Below are positions 16,548 to 24,139 of a stretch of DNA of 64,000 bases, one piece after another. The notes under the pieces were generated by a model. It was not told where the DNA came from and made no database searches. It worked only from the letters and a program-made list of their open reading frames with translations. Within the stretch, counting starts at the first letter, position 1. Each line of letters begins with the position of its first letter. The translations under genes and the position numbers were made by a program. The DNA is from a candidate division CSSED10-310 bacterium. Its GTDB lineage: Bacteria > CSSED10-310 > JAFGJC01. The stretch spans positions 218,464 through 282,463 of the forward strand of contig JAFGLW010000030.1 in assembly GCA_016927905.1 (NCBI GenBank). Direction: 5' to 3'.

Positions 16548-17330
16548 TCATAATCGGTCAACCAATGTCTTCCGCACATTCTCGAATGCGACTCCGGGTT
16601 CGAATTTCACGTCTGGCCTCAGCAAGGCAGCGATATCACCCAGGAATTCTGCATCCTCGATCTTCAGCTCCAGATTCTTGAGATACTGTTTTCCGGATAT
16701 GGGGTGATCCGGACCCATGTAGCGACGAAATGCTGTTACGATCGAATCCGGGTCAATCGGATCACGCTGAAGTCCGATGTGAAGATCGAACAGGTCTCGC
16801 GCCTTCTTCCGTTGAAATAGTGCTCTCATTTTGGTTCCGAGGAGTTCTTCGAGACTGTAAGTGACGAGTTGAGCGCCACCGGTAAACCAGGCTGATTCAA
16901 CGGTAAACTGAATCTCCTTGTAGCCGAACAACGAGAAAGGCTCCCGGCAGTTTATCTCGATCTTCAACCGCATCGGAACCACAGGAGCGATCTCAGATTC
17001 GAAGCGGAATGCAACGGTATTGATCATCCCTGATCTGCTTGTACGAGGTTTGCCGAGGAATGTGAGACGCTCGCGAAGACGGTCGAAGATGTCTCCGATC
17101 CCTGTTGATGTCCTATGCACCAGATCGATATCTTCTGAATACCGGGACGGCGGCTGCAGATAGAGCTTATGTAACGCTGTGCCGCCCCGGAACGCCAAAC
17201 GGCTTGCCAGCAGTTCATCAGAAAAGATCTCGACGAGACACCGGGAGATTATCAGATCCTGTTCAACCTGATGGTCATGTTGCCAAGGTGCAACTTTTCT
17301 CCACGCAGCTAAATGTTTTCTTGGGATCAT
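16548..17330 (-). CDS. abiEii: AbiEii-type nucleotidyltransferase toxin
   Basis: A 260-aa protein of the type IV toxin-antitoxin AbiE family. Motif I FRGGTALHKLY (47-57) and RYSEDIDLV (63-71) give the GG[ST]...DxD nucleotidyltransferase site; LLGTKMRALFQRKKARDLFDL contains the conserved Lys and Asp. Family members add nucleotides to RNA targets and cause growth arrest on phage infection. It overlaps the upstream antitoxin gene by 4 bp (ATGA). Confidence 0.85.
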   Translation of the reverse strand: MIPRKHLAAWRKVAPWQHDHQVEQDLIISRCLVEIFSDELLASRLAFRGGTALHKLYLQPPSRYSEDIDLVHRTSTGIGDIFDRLRERLTFLGKPRTSRSGMINTVAFRFESEIAPVVPMRLKIEINCREPFSLFGYKEIQFTVESAWFTGGAQLVTYSLEELLGTKMRALFQRKKARDLFDLHIGLQRDPIDPDSIVTAFRRYMGPDHPISGKQYLKNLELKIEDAEFLGDIAALLRPDVKFEPGVAFENVRKTLVDRL

Positions 17331-18130
17331 AGATCAACCTCCGGATGAACGTTGTCGATAACTTTCCACCGGTTTGCTACCCGGTCTTCACCCCGGGGTA
17401 AACTGGGCTTGAGATAGATGCGATAATAAGCTCTGTCACGGAGGGTTTCGAAAAGCAGATTGGCAATTGGAACCTGATCAAGAACATGTTCCAGAAGGTA
17501 GCCGAGCCGCTGAACATGGACAACTGGAAACATGGAAGCCTGATCCGCAAGAAGCTTTGGATCGATGAATTCAGCAAGTTCTGAAAGGACCGTGACAGCG
17601 CGATTAATGCCGCCAACCTGTTTATCGTAAGCCAAAAGATCCAAAGCTGTTAATTCCGGACCAGCCACTCGGATGAAACCAGTGTCAGTCTTCTTGCTGA
17701 TAATACCACGATCTGAGAGCTGCGATTTCGCATAGAAACGGATTCTCATAGCCTTGACCGTGATCGCCCTCAGAGAAGGCTTCTGTATCATTACCTGAAA
17801 TTCTTGAGGTTGTTGATGCCCGGCGCCATGCAACTCAGCAGCACTCAGAAGAGCAACATAATACGGCCTGCGAATAAACTTCATCAAATTGTCTATGAAA
17901 AGTGCAGGTGGAAGGATGTGCTGATGACGATACTCAGAAGGGACAATCACGTAGAATCCCTTATGTATCCTGGCCATCCGTCCCTTGCGAACCATGCGAT
18001 TCAGCGTGACCTTGAGCGCATCGGCACTTACTGCCAATCGACTGGAAAGTTCCTGGCGTGTAGTATAAATACGACCGTCGGCGAGAAGTTCATCGAGAAC
18101 TTCAGAGATCCTATTGTGAGTTTGTTCCAT
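17327..18130 (-). CDS. abiEi: AbiEi-type antitoxin with winged HTH
   Basis: A 267-aa protein. The N-terminus has a DNA-binding helix-turn-helix (YTTRQELSSRLAVSADALKV ... LNRMVRKGRMARIHKGFY), then the AbiEi body (YYVALLSAAELHGAG, ALDLLAYDKQVGGINRAVTVL). AbiEi proteins neutralise AbiEii and repress their own promoter by binding inverted repeats; such a repeat lies 23 bp upstream at 18153-18193. Confidence 0.85.
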   Translation of the reverse strand: MEQTHNRISEVLDELLADGRIYTTRQELSSRLAVSADALKVTLNRMVRKGRMARIHKGFYVIVPSEYRHQHILPPALFIDNLMKFIRRPYYVALLSAAELHGAGHQQPQEFQVMIQKPSLRAITVKAMRIRFYAKSQLSDRGIISKKTDTGFIRVAGPELTALDLLAYDKQVGGINRAVTVLSELAEFIDPKLLADQASMFPVVHVQRLGYLLEHVLDQVPIANLLFETLRDRAYYRIYLKPSLPRGEDRVANRWKVIDNVHPEVDL

Positions 18131-18152
18131 TCGGGTATCCTCCCTAAGCTAT

Positions 18153-18193
18153 CGTTTGCAGAAAGTAACAGTTTCTGTTACCTTTTGCAAACG
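18153..18193. promoter_or_regulatory. Two-arm operator palindrome upstream of abiEi
   Basis: CGTTTGCA (18153-18160) pairs with TGCAAACG (18186-18193) and GTAACAG (18165-18171) with CTGTTAC (18175-18181), all centred on one TTT. Only two pairs inside the 41-bp dyad mismatch. It probably is the autoregulatory AbiEi site, overlapping the promoter. Confidence 0.75.
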
Positions 18194-18444
18194 CCGACTC
18201 CGATCCACTCAACCGCCCTTTGCTCTGCAAATCCACCCGGAGGAAGCAGTCAACACCGGGCAGCTGACAAGAATCAGCGGGTCAGAAATGGAATCAGCAG
18301 GTCTGTACAGCCACACGCTAGCCACACGCAGGAAGAAAAACGAATCAACGGCAATCATCGGAAGCGTCACCTCTAGGACCTTATTATACAAGCATCTATA
18401 GCCATTTGTCAACAGAATGTGAAAATGGATCAACATCAGAATCC

Positions 18445-18491
18445 GCTGATTCGTAATCAGCAGGTCGTCGGTTCAAATCCGACCGTTGGCT
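18445..18491 (+). other. attR-like 3' fragment of tRNA-Thr(CGU)
   Basis: The sequence folds as the 3' part of a tRNA: anticodon arm GCTGA-TTCGTAA-TCAGC (anticodon CGT), variable loop AGGTC, T arm GTCGG-TTCAAAT-CCGAC, acceptor 3' strand CGTTGGC and discriminator T. The matching 5' acceptor strand (GCCAACG) and the D arm are absent upstream. This is what integration into a tRNA 3' end leaves at the far junction. Its orientation places the element to the left and the chromosome to the right. Confidence 0.75.
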
Positions 18492-18895
18492 TTAAGATAA
18501 AAGATTAAATTATAAGGATTATGTGGAATATTATGGGATTGTGTTCAAGTAATGAATCCGGATTGGCGGGATTTGTATGCTGAACGATGGTGAGATTGCT
18601 TCGCTGCGTTCGCAATGACGCGCTGATTAAGGTCAATTCACGAGTTGCCGTAGCTTTCTCTGGAGTTATTCTCAGCACCCAATGGGATCGGTTCATCAGA
18701 TTCAGAGAAAGTCCATATTTCCGCCGGGAATTACAGTTGAATGAGTTCATGTCCGCGCTTGGAGAATTATTCATGATATTGAATCCAAAAGACTGACCGG
18801 CATCCGGCTCCGTCTGTCGCAATGTTCCGATCGTCGCTTGCCGTCCCGGAACAAGCCCTGTTATAATTAAATGAAAGTATTTGGGAGGAATGAAT
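18492..18895. other. Non-coding stretch after the att site, with a small hairpin repeat
   Basis: No supportable gene. It holds GATTGCTTCGCTGCGTTCGC followed by AATGACGC (about 18594-18623), a dyad of the kind dispersed in many bacterial genomes, and TTGTTATAATTAAATG just upstream of the next gene, which offers a -10-like TATAAT. Confidence 0.4.
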
Positions 18896-19498
18896 ATGTA
18901 CGGCAATAAAAATCTGGTGTATCGATTCCGTATCACCCTGGAGGAGACCAACGTATGGCGGCTCATCGACGTGCCGTCAACCTACAGCTTCTGGGATCTC
19001 CATGTGGCCATCCAGGACGCCATGGGATGGTTGGATTATCATCTGCATTTGTTCAAGTTCAGACCGAAACACAAACAAAAAGACATCGAAATCGGCATCC
19101 CCGATCCGGATTTCGGTGACATTGAAGCCAGCTGGGAAATCCCTATAGCCAGTTATCTGTACGATCCGGGAATCAAGATGGAATACCTGTACGATTTTGG
19201 CGACGACTGGGTTCATTCCGTGTTCTTTGAAGGCATCATGGCCCGGATAAAAGGCATAAAGTATCCCGTATGCCTTGACGGTGCCGGCGCCTGTCCTCCG
19301 GAAGATGTGGGAGGCGTTTACGGCTATGAAAACATGCTGAAAATTCTCGCGGATCCAAGCCATGAAGAGTATCAATCTTATGAAACCTGGCTGTCAGGCC
19401 ATGCCAGGAATTACTGGCCTTATGATCCGGCACACTTCGATCCTGAAGCGGTAAAATTTGATAATCCCCAAAGGCGTTATAAGCTGGCATTCAGCTGA
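18896..19498 (+). CDS. pRiA4b ORF-3-like (IS1096 TnpR-like) protein
   Basis: A 200-aa protein with the family pattern VYRFRITLEETNVWRLIDVP at the start, FWDLHVAIQDAMGW, FGDDWVHSVFFEG and GGVYGYENMLKIL. The family is widespread on plasmids and mobile elements and has no established biochemical function. The ATG at 18896 follows GGGAGG at good spacing; an ATG five codons upstream is too close to it. Confidence 0.8.
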   Translation: MYGNKNLVYRFRITLEETNVWRLIDVPSTYSFWDLHVAIQDAMGWLDYHLHLFKFRPKHKQKDIEIGIPDPDFGDIEASWEIPIASYLYDPGIKMEYLYDFGDDWVHSVFFEGIMARIKGIKYPVCLDGAGACPPEDVGGVYGYENMLKILADPSHEEYQSYETWLSGHARNYWPYDPAHFDPEAVKFDNPQRRYKLAFS

Positions 19499-19690
19499 GA
19501 ACAAATCACCAAGAAACTCCATCTCTGATGACCCGGATCCGCAATGACCTCCGAAAAACCTAAAACCAATAGCCAAAAGCCAATAGCCAATAACAGCTCC
19601 ACATCGCGGAGCTTCTGCCAACAGCACTGCGCCTTGCGCAGCATCTGCCAAACGCCAACAGCATACGTGTTTTAATCTTCCGATTGCTTT

Positions 19691-19720
19691 TGTAAGAAAA
19701 TACGGGTATTTTTTCTTACA
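19691..19720. promoter_or_regulatory. Inverted-repeat operator of the second AbiE-like pair
   Basis: TGTAAGAAAA (19691-19700) and TTTTCTTACA (19711-19720) are perfect 10-bp arms separated by 10 bp, ending 17 bp before the GTG start. The position suggests antitoxin autoregulation. Confidence 0.65.
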
Positions 19721-19737
19721 GAAAGTGGGGATCTCTG

Positions 19738-20349
19738 GTGTCAAAGAGCATTCAAAATAAGATACTTAACGTAATATATGGCAATGGAAGGGGCTGGGTG
19801 TTTTCGCAAAACGATTTTTCGCACCTTGGGAGCCGTTCTTCCATCGATACCGCCATGCACCGTTTGGTCAAACAGGGAACGATCCGACGCATTATCCGGG
19901 GTATTTACGATTACCCGCGATACAGTAAAACGCTTGATACAACCATGAGTCCGGACATTGAGCAGGTTGCGGCGGCAATCGCACGAAAATTCGGATGGCG
20001 TATCCAAGTCAGCGGGGCATCTGCACTGAATATTCTGGGACTTTCCACTCAGGTGCCGGCCCGTGTTGTGTATCTCTCGGATGGTCCGGATCGGAGCTAT
20101 CAGGTGGGGAGTTACCGGATCACGTTTAAACATACGGTTATCAAAGAGGCTGCGTTTAAACTGCGTGAAAGCAATCTGATCGTACAGGCTTTCAAATCAA
20201 TCGGTTCGGATAATGTGACCGATGAACATATCTCCACCATACGCAAGTGGTTGAATCCTGACCTCCGCAGTAAAGTGCTGAAGGATACCCGAACGGCGAT
20301 CGGATGGGTTTATGATGCGATCCGAAAAATATGCAGAGAGGATGACTGA
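19738..20349 (+). CDS. DUF6088/AbiEi-like antitoxin
   Basis: A 203-aa protein. The N-terminal winged HTH (FSHLGSRSSIDTAMHRLVKQ, then RIIRGIYDYPRY) and the body (GWRIQVSGASALNILGLSTQ) are typical of DUF6088 antitoxins that pair with AbiEii-like toxins. The start is GTG, 17 bp after the palindrome at 19691-19720. The stop codon and the next start share one base (TGATG). Confidence 0.8.
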   Translation: MSKSIQNKILNVIYGNGRGWVFSQNDFSHLGSRSSIDTAMHRLVKQGTIRRIIRGIYDYPRYSKTLDTTMSPDIEQVAAAIARKFGWRIQVSGASALNILGLSTQVPARVVYLSDGPDRSYQVGSYRITFKHTVIKEAAFKLRESNLIVQAFKSIGSDNVTDEHISTIRKWLNPDLRSKVLKDTRTAIGWVYDAIRKICREDD

Positions 20350-21353
20350 TGGAGAATATTGCCACATGGAATATGAATGAGCGCAGGGATTTGTTTGCCG
20401 AGACAAGCGCCAGGCGCGATATATCCCCGGCAATTGTGGAAAAAGATTTCTGGGTTTGCTGGACTTTGAAGAGACTGTTTGCTTCGGAAACACTATCGAA
20501 AAAACTGATTTTCAAAGGAGGTACTTCCCTGTCGAAAATATTTGGAATCATCGAGCGATTTTCCGAAGATATCGATTTGATTCTGGACTGGCGGGAAGTT
20601 TCCGAAGAAGATCCGAGAGAATCTCGATCGAAAACAAAACAGGATCGGTTTAACAAACAGATCGTCAGGGATTCGAGAGAATATATAAAGGAAACAATGG
20701 TGGCAGAAGTGAACGATATTGTGCGTGATATCTGCGAGGTCGATTACAATGAAAACGAACCGGATGTTATCAAGGTGCGCTACCCAAAAACCTTTGAAGA
20801 TGAATATCTTCGATCGGAGGTTCTTCTGGAAATCGGACCGTTGGCGCAATGGATCCCGAATGACCGGTATGAGATGAGCTCTTACGCGGCTCAGGAATTT
20901 CCCAAAATATTTAAAAGTCCATCGTTTTTCGTTCGCGCAATCAGCGCAGAGCGTTCATTTTGGGAAAAAGCGACGATACTTCACCTTGAAGCGTTTCGCC
21001 CGGAGGGGAAGAAGCAGCCATTGCGGTATTCCCGTCATTATTATGACATGGTCTGCATGGCGAAATCCCATGTGAAGGAATCCGCATTACGAGATGTGGA
21101 GCTTTTAAGATCGGTCGTTGCGTTCAAACAGAAATTCTATCCGCAAGGCTGGGCTCGGTACGATCTGGCGGTACCCGGTTCATTTAAACTAATCCCGGAG
21201 GAGGATGTTCTGAAATCACTTGAAAAAGACTATTCAGAAATGAGAATGATGATTTTTGGTGAGATTCCATCCTTCGATCAATTGATCTCATCGCTTAAAG
21301 AACTCGAGAATGACATCAATAATCTTGTACGGACGGCGCCTTCCCGCCCATAA
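20349..21353 (+). CDS. AbiEii-like nucleotidyltransferase toxin (second copy)
   Basis: A 334-aa protein with SPAIVEKDFWVCWTLKRLF, the nucleotidyltransferase site FKGGTSLSKIF (55-65) and RFSEDIDLIL (70-79), and a helical C-terminal domain (SRHYYDMVCMAKSHV). It belongs to a different AbiEii subgroup from the copy at 16548-17330, so the two pairs are not a recent duplication. Predicted RNA-modifying toxin, neutralised by the preceding gene. Confidence 0.85.
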   Translation: MENIATWNMNERRDLFAETSARRDISPAIVEKDFWVCWTLKRLFASETLSKKLIFKGGTSLSKIFGIIERFSEDIDLILDWREVSEEDPRESRSKTKQDRFNKQIVRDSREYIKETMVAEVNDIVRDICEVDYNENEPDVIKVRYPKTFEDEYLRSEVLLEIGPLAQWIPNDRYEMSSYAAQEFPKIFKSPSFFVRAISAERSFWEKATILHLEAFRPEGKKQPLRYSRHYYDMVCMAKSHVKESALRDVELLRSVVAFKQKFYPQGWARYDLAVPGSFKLIPEEDVLKSLEKDYSEMRMMIFGEIPSFDQLISSLKELENDINNLVRTAPSRP

Positions 21354-21904
21354 TGGCATATTGGATAAATCTTTTGCCTATATGGATCTCAGTGCCATTC
21401 GCTCTGTTGGGGTGAAACCGCTGTACCCATCTGGAACTGATCTTACCCAGCAGCGACAGCAAGCGGAGATGGTTCTTCAATGACAGGGGCACTTTGAGTC
21501 TGCACAAGTACCTTAACCAGCGTAGCGGCGGTCAGACCGCCACAAAGTACGACTAGCCTTTGCCCATTGAATCCCATGAGCCGGGACTTGAAGTACTTTG
21601 CTGCCGTCTAACGGCCCGGTGGGGAGGATGGAGAACGGGAAGAGGTGGAGGGGAAAAAATAAAATAAATTCATATTGGAGATTATGCTTAAATTGACCTA
21701 TTTGGATTTGGCTGTTATCCAGAAAACCCGATTTACCCATATGAACTGAATCAGGAGCGGGTAAATGATGAGAATTACTCTTCAATTTCTTTTTCGCAAA
21801 CCCTCCCCACCCAAACCCTCCCCGGCGAAAGCGGCCGCTTTCATGGGGAGGGCTTCAAGGTGTGATTCTTCGTTGAAGAGGGTATCACAGAGGGCGATAG
21901 CAGA
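21354..21904. other. Repeat-rich non-coding stretch
   Basis: No supportable gene. Short interrupted minus-strand frames have no homology I recognise and contain stops. The stretch includes a degenerate copy of the GC-rich palindrome (21816-21852). Confidence 0.4.
21816..21852. repeat. Degenerate GC-rich palindromic repeat
   Basis: CCCTCCCC (21816-21823) pairs with GGGGAGGG (21845-21852) around GAAAGCGGCCGCTTTC. It is the same element as 23029-23066 but with imperfect arms; the flanks CACCCAAA and CTTCA are also shared. Confidence 0.8.
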
Positions 21905-21988
21905 AATGAAAGGGGTCAAATCTGCTTTTGACCTTTAGTCGGGCTGTGGAAGATTTCTCATCCCGCCGGCGCAGGATTCGAAATGACA
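21905..21988. repeat. 84-bp dispersed repeat, copy 1
   Basis: It matches 23863-23946 in direct orientation over 84 bp with three mismatches. It contains the dyad GGTCAAA...TTTGACC. The two copies bracket the RHH/PIN and VapBC modules. It is likely a non-autonomous or MITE-like repeat; no transposase is linked. Confidence 0.85.
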
Positions 21989-22052
21989 TGAATATATAAA
22001 TGGGGCTTCTCAGAATGACCAGCGGGGTCTGATCGCATCAGAGGATGTCCAT

Positions 22053-22082
22053 TTGACAACATACAAACTTTGTATGTATTCT
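22053..22082 (+). promoter_or_regulatory. RHH/PIN promoter with a perfect operator palindrome
   Basis: TTGACA (22053-22058), an 18-bp spacer and TATTCT (22077-22082). The spacer is filled by the palindrome ACATACAAA-C-TTTGTATGT (22059-22077), two perfect 9-bp arms. This is an ideal autoregulatory site for the ribbon-helix-helix antitoxin encoded 20 bp downstream. Confidence 0.75.
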
Positions 22083-22102
22083 TGTGGTGGAGGGCGATTT
22101 CC

Positions 22103-22348
22103 ATGAAGTCCAACACTGTCAACATCTCCTTCACAAAAGGTCTCCTGGATCAGATCGACCGGACAGCCAATGAAGAGTCCCGGTCCCGATCCGAACTGAT
22201 CCGGGAAGCCGCCAGGATGTACATCGAACGGAAAAAACGCTGGAAAGACATCTTTGATTTCGGGGAAAAACAAGCGGAAAATCTCCGGTTGAAACCAAAT
22301 GATGTCGATTCCGGCATTCAGGAATACCGCCGATCCAGGCGGAAGTAA
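22103..22348 (+). CDS. Ribbon-helix-helix (CopG-like) antitoxin
   Basis: An 81-aa protein with an N-terminal RHH domain (TVNISFTKGLLDQIDRTA ... SRSELIREAARMYIERKK). The ATG at 22103 follows GGAGG. Such proteins repress their own operon and inhibit the partner toxin. The PIN gene begins within a few bases of the stop codon. Confidence 0.8.
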   Translation: MKSNTVNISFTKGLLDQIDRTANEESRSRSELIREAARMYIERKKRWKDIFDFGEKQAENLRLKPNDVDSGIQEYRRSRRK

Positions 22349-22355
22349 CCCCGGA

Positions 22356-22766
22356 TTGAAGACCATCGTTCCGGATACCAATATCCTGATCTCCGGGATC
22401 CTGTTTGGCGGCAAATCCGGCAAAATCATCGAACTGGCCGTGACCGGTCGAATCAGGTTGTGTCTTTCACATGAGATTCTTACCGAGTTGCAGGGTGTTC
22501 TGGAAAGCGCAAAATTCCAGTTCCCGTCATCCGTCACCCGAATGATTGCAGACGAACTGACAACTCTCTGTATTCTCGTGGAGCCGGAAGAAACCATCGG
22601 GGAAATTCAAGCGGATCCGGACGACAACCGGGTTCTGGAATGCGCGGTTGCAGGTGTTGCGGATTTGATCGTGTCCGGCGACAAACATCTTCTATCGCTC
22701 CGACAATTCAGAGGTATTCCCATTGTCAACGCCGATGAATTTTTAGAGAATATCGAAAAGAAATAA
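22356..22766 (+). CDS. PIN-domain toxin (putative toxin component family)
   Basis: A 136-aa PIN ribonuclease: VPDTNILISGILF holds the first acidic residue, EILTELQGVL the second, and DPDDNRVLECAVAG with ADLIVSGDKHLL the others. The TTG at 22356 matches the usual family N-terminus and follows GGAAG; ATG codons at 22299/22302 inside the antitoxin gene are alternatives. It pairs with the RHH antitoxin. Confidence 0.75.
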   Translation: MKTIVPDTNILISGILFGGKSGKIIELAVTGRIRLCLSHEILTELQGVLESAKFQFPSSVTRMIADELTTLCILVEPEETIGEIQADPDDNRVLECAVAGVADLIVSGDKHLLSLRQFRGIPIVNADEFLENIEKK

Positions 22767-23028
22767 CACATACCGGATGATCATTCAGGTTTTTGAGCAG
22801 CCTTTTGCTCAAACCGGCGGTACGTATTGGGAGGGGTATGCGTCATCCCGGATCCCGGCAGATGGTTGCTGGTCGCTGGTAAACCCACCAGTCACCAGAA
22901 ACCGGCCACTCACAATCGGCGGTGGTGGATTCTTCGTCGCCCGCCTTCGCCGATGATTCGATGGGTTCCTCAGAATAATAATTCAATCTTATCAAATCTC
23001 ATTTATCGCAAAGCCACCCCCACCCAAA

Positions 23029-23066
23029 CCCTCCCCGGAGAAAGCGGCCGCTTTCTCCGGGGAGGG
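23029..23066. repeat. Perfect 38-bp palindrome
   Basis: CCCTCCCCGGAGAAAGCGG followed by its exact reverse complement, centred on GCGGCCGC with no loop. The related copy at 21816-21852 is imperfect. It could form a cruciform or an RNA hairpin; there is no T tract for a terminator. Confidence 0.9.
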
Positions 23067-23220
23067 CTTCAGGTGTTTTTCTGAATTGAAAATCAAACCG
23101 TACAGAGCATGATCAAGAAGGTTCCCTCGGCTCCGATGATTTGTGATTCTTCGTTAAAGAGTTCCTGTTTCGTTGCGCCGGTATATAGCTGTCCTGTAAG
23201 AAGCACCTTCGAAATCAATA

Positions 23221-23255
23221 TTGACAAATGCATATAAAACAAGCATCATTATATG
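23221..23255 (+). promoter_or_regulatory. Putative vapBC promoter/operator
   Basis: TTGACA at 23221-23226 is followed by an inverted repeat, CATATAA (23231-23237) and TTATATG (23249-23255). The -10 box is not certain. The position, 34 bp before vapB, suits VapBC autoregulation. Confidence 0.45.
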
Positions 23256-23288
23256 TATGAAGTATGTGCTATATTTGGGAGTGATGCC

Positions 23289-23486
23289 ATGAGACGGACA
23301 TTGAATATCGATGACAAACTGCTTGAAAAAGCGTCCGGACTGACCGGGATCAAAGAAAAAACGGCGCTGGTCAGACTCGGTCTTAAGGCTCTGATTGCCC
23401 GCGAAAGCGCAAAGCGGCTAGCACAACTCGGTGGAAGCGAAAAAGCTCTGAAACCGATTCGGCGCAGAAGAACGCAGAATGACTGA
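23289..23486 (+). CDS. vapB: VapB-type antitoxin
   Basis: A 65-aa protein with the usual VapB pattern: RRTLNIDDKLLEKASGLTGI, then KTALVRLGLKALIARESA, and a basic, disordered C-terminus expected to wrap the toxin. The ATG at 23289 follows GGGAG. It overlaps vapC by 8 bp. Confidence 0.85.
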   Translation: MRRTLNIDDKLLEKASGLTGIKEKTALVRLGLKALIARESAKRLAQLGGSEKALKPIRRRRTQND

Positions 23487-23850
23487 TCCGGTTCTGGTGG
23501 ATACGTCGGTCTGGATTTCACACCTGCGAGACGGCGAAGACAGGTTGAAGGACTTGCTTCTTGATGAACTTGTGCTGTGTCACCCGTTCATTATCGGTGA
23601 ACTGGCCTGCGGTAGAATAAAGAATCGGGCAGAAGTATTGACCCTGCTTGGCGCACTGCCGACCGCGAAAGTTGCTTCAGACGATGAAATTCTGGCTTTC
23701 ATCGAGCAAAACAAATTGATGGGTCAAGGACTGGGATTGGTCGATGTCCATCTGCTCAGCTCGTGTTTATTGACGGGAGTCACCCTATGGACGCTGGATA
23801 AATCTCTGGGCAAAACAGCCGGACGATTGGGCATCGGAAACGAGTGGTAG
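23479..23850 (+). CDS. vapC: VapC-type PIN ribonuclease toxin
   Basis: A 123-aa PIN protein of normal VapC length. The acidic active-site residues lie in VLVDTSVWISHLR, IIGELACGRI, GLVDVHLL and TLDKSLG. VapC toxins cleave tRNA or rRNA. It is coupled to vapB by overlap. Confidence 0.85.
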   Translation: MTDPVLVDTSVWISHLRDGEDRLKDLLLDELVLCHPFIIGELACGRIKNRAEVLTLLGALPTAKVASDDEILAFIEQNKLMGQGLGLVDVHLLSSCLLTGVTLWTLDKSLGKTAGRLGIGNEW

Positions 23851-23862
23851 TAAACCGGGAAC

Positions 23863-23946
23863 AATGAAAGGGGTCAAATCTGCTTTTGACCTTTAGTCGG
23901 GCTGTGGAAGATGTCTCACGCCGCCGGCGCAGGATTCGAAATGACA
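23863..23946. repeat. 84-bp dispersed repeat, copy 2
   Basis: Direct repeat of 21905-21988 with three mismatches, starting 12 bp after the vapC stop. Together the copies frame two toxin-antitoxin cassettes (22.05-23.85 kb). Confidence 0.85.
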
Positions 23947-24071
23947 AGTGAAGAAAGTCGAGCAGGCGAAAATCCAGGTTCACCGGGAAAAAAGAAATTG
24001 TCATTTCGGAATTCGTTTTGGAATCCAGGATTGATGAATTTGAGAGGAGAAAGGAGAATCAGGGCAATTTC

Positions 24072-24100
24072 TTGACCCATCGACGCATCCCGGGTATCCT
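24072..24100 (+). promoter_or_regulatory. Putative promoter of the DUF2791/SNF2 operon
   Basis: TTGACC (24072-24077), a 17-bp spacer and TATCCT (24095-24100) lie 39 bp upstream of the first ATG of the three-gene operon. AAAGGAA provides the ribosome binding site. Confidence 0.5.
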
Positions 24101-24139
24101 TGCCGGACGAATCGATTTACATCCGGAAAGGAACTGGAC

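Larger units (their letters stand above)
22767..23288. other. Repeat-rich non-coding stretch between two toxin-antitoxin modules
   Basis: No gene supported. It holds the hairpin TTTGAGCA-N6-TGCTCAAA (22792-22813) just after the PIN gene, a run of short degenerate CCAG/CTGG inverted motifs (about 22870-22910), the 38-bp palindrome at 23029-23066, and the VapBC promoter region. Confidence 0.45.

Noticed and set aside
18445..18491. Complete tRNA gene
   Set aside because: The 5' acceptor strand and D arm are missing; only the 3' part folds.
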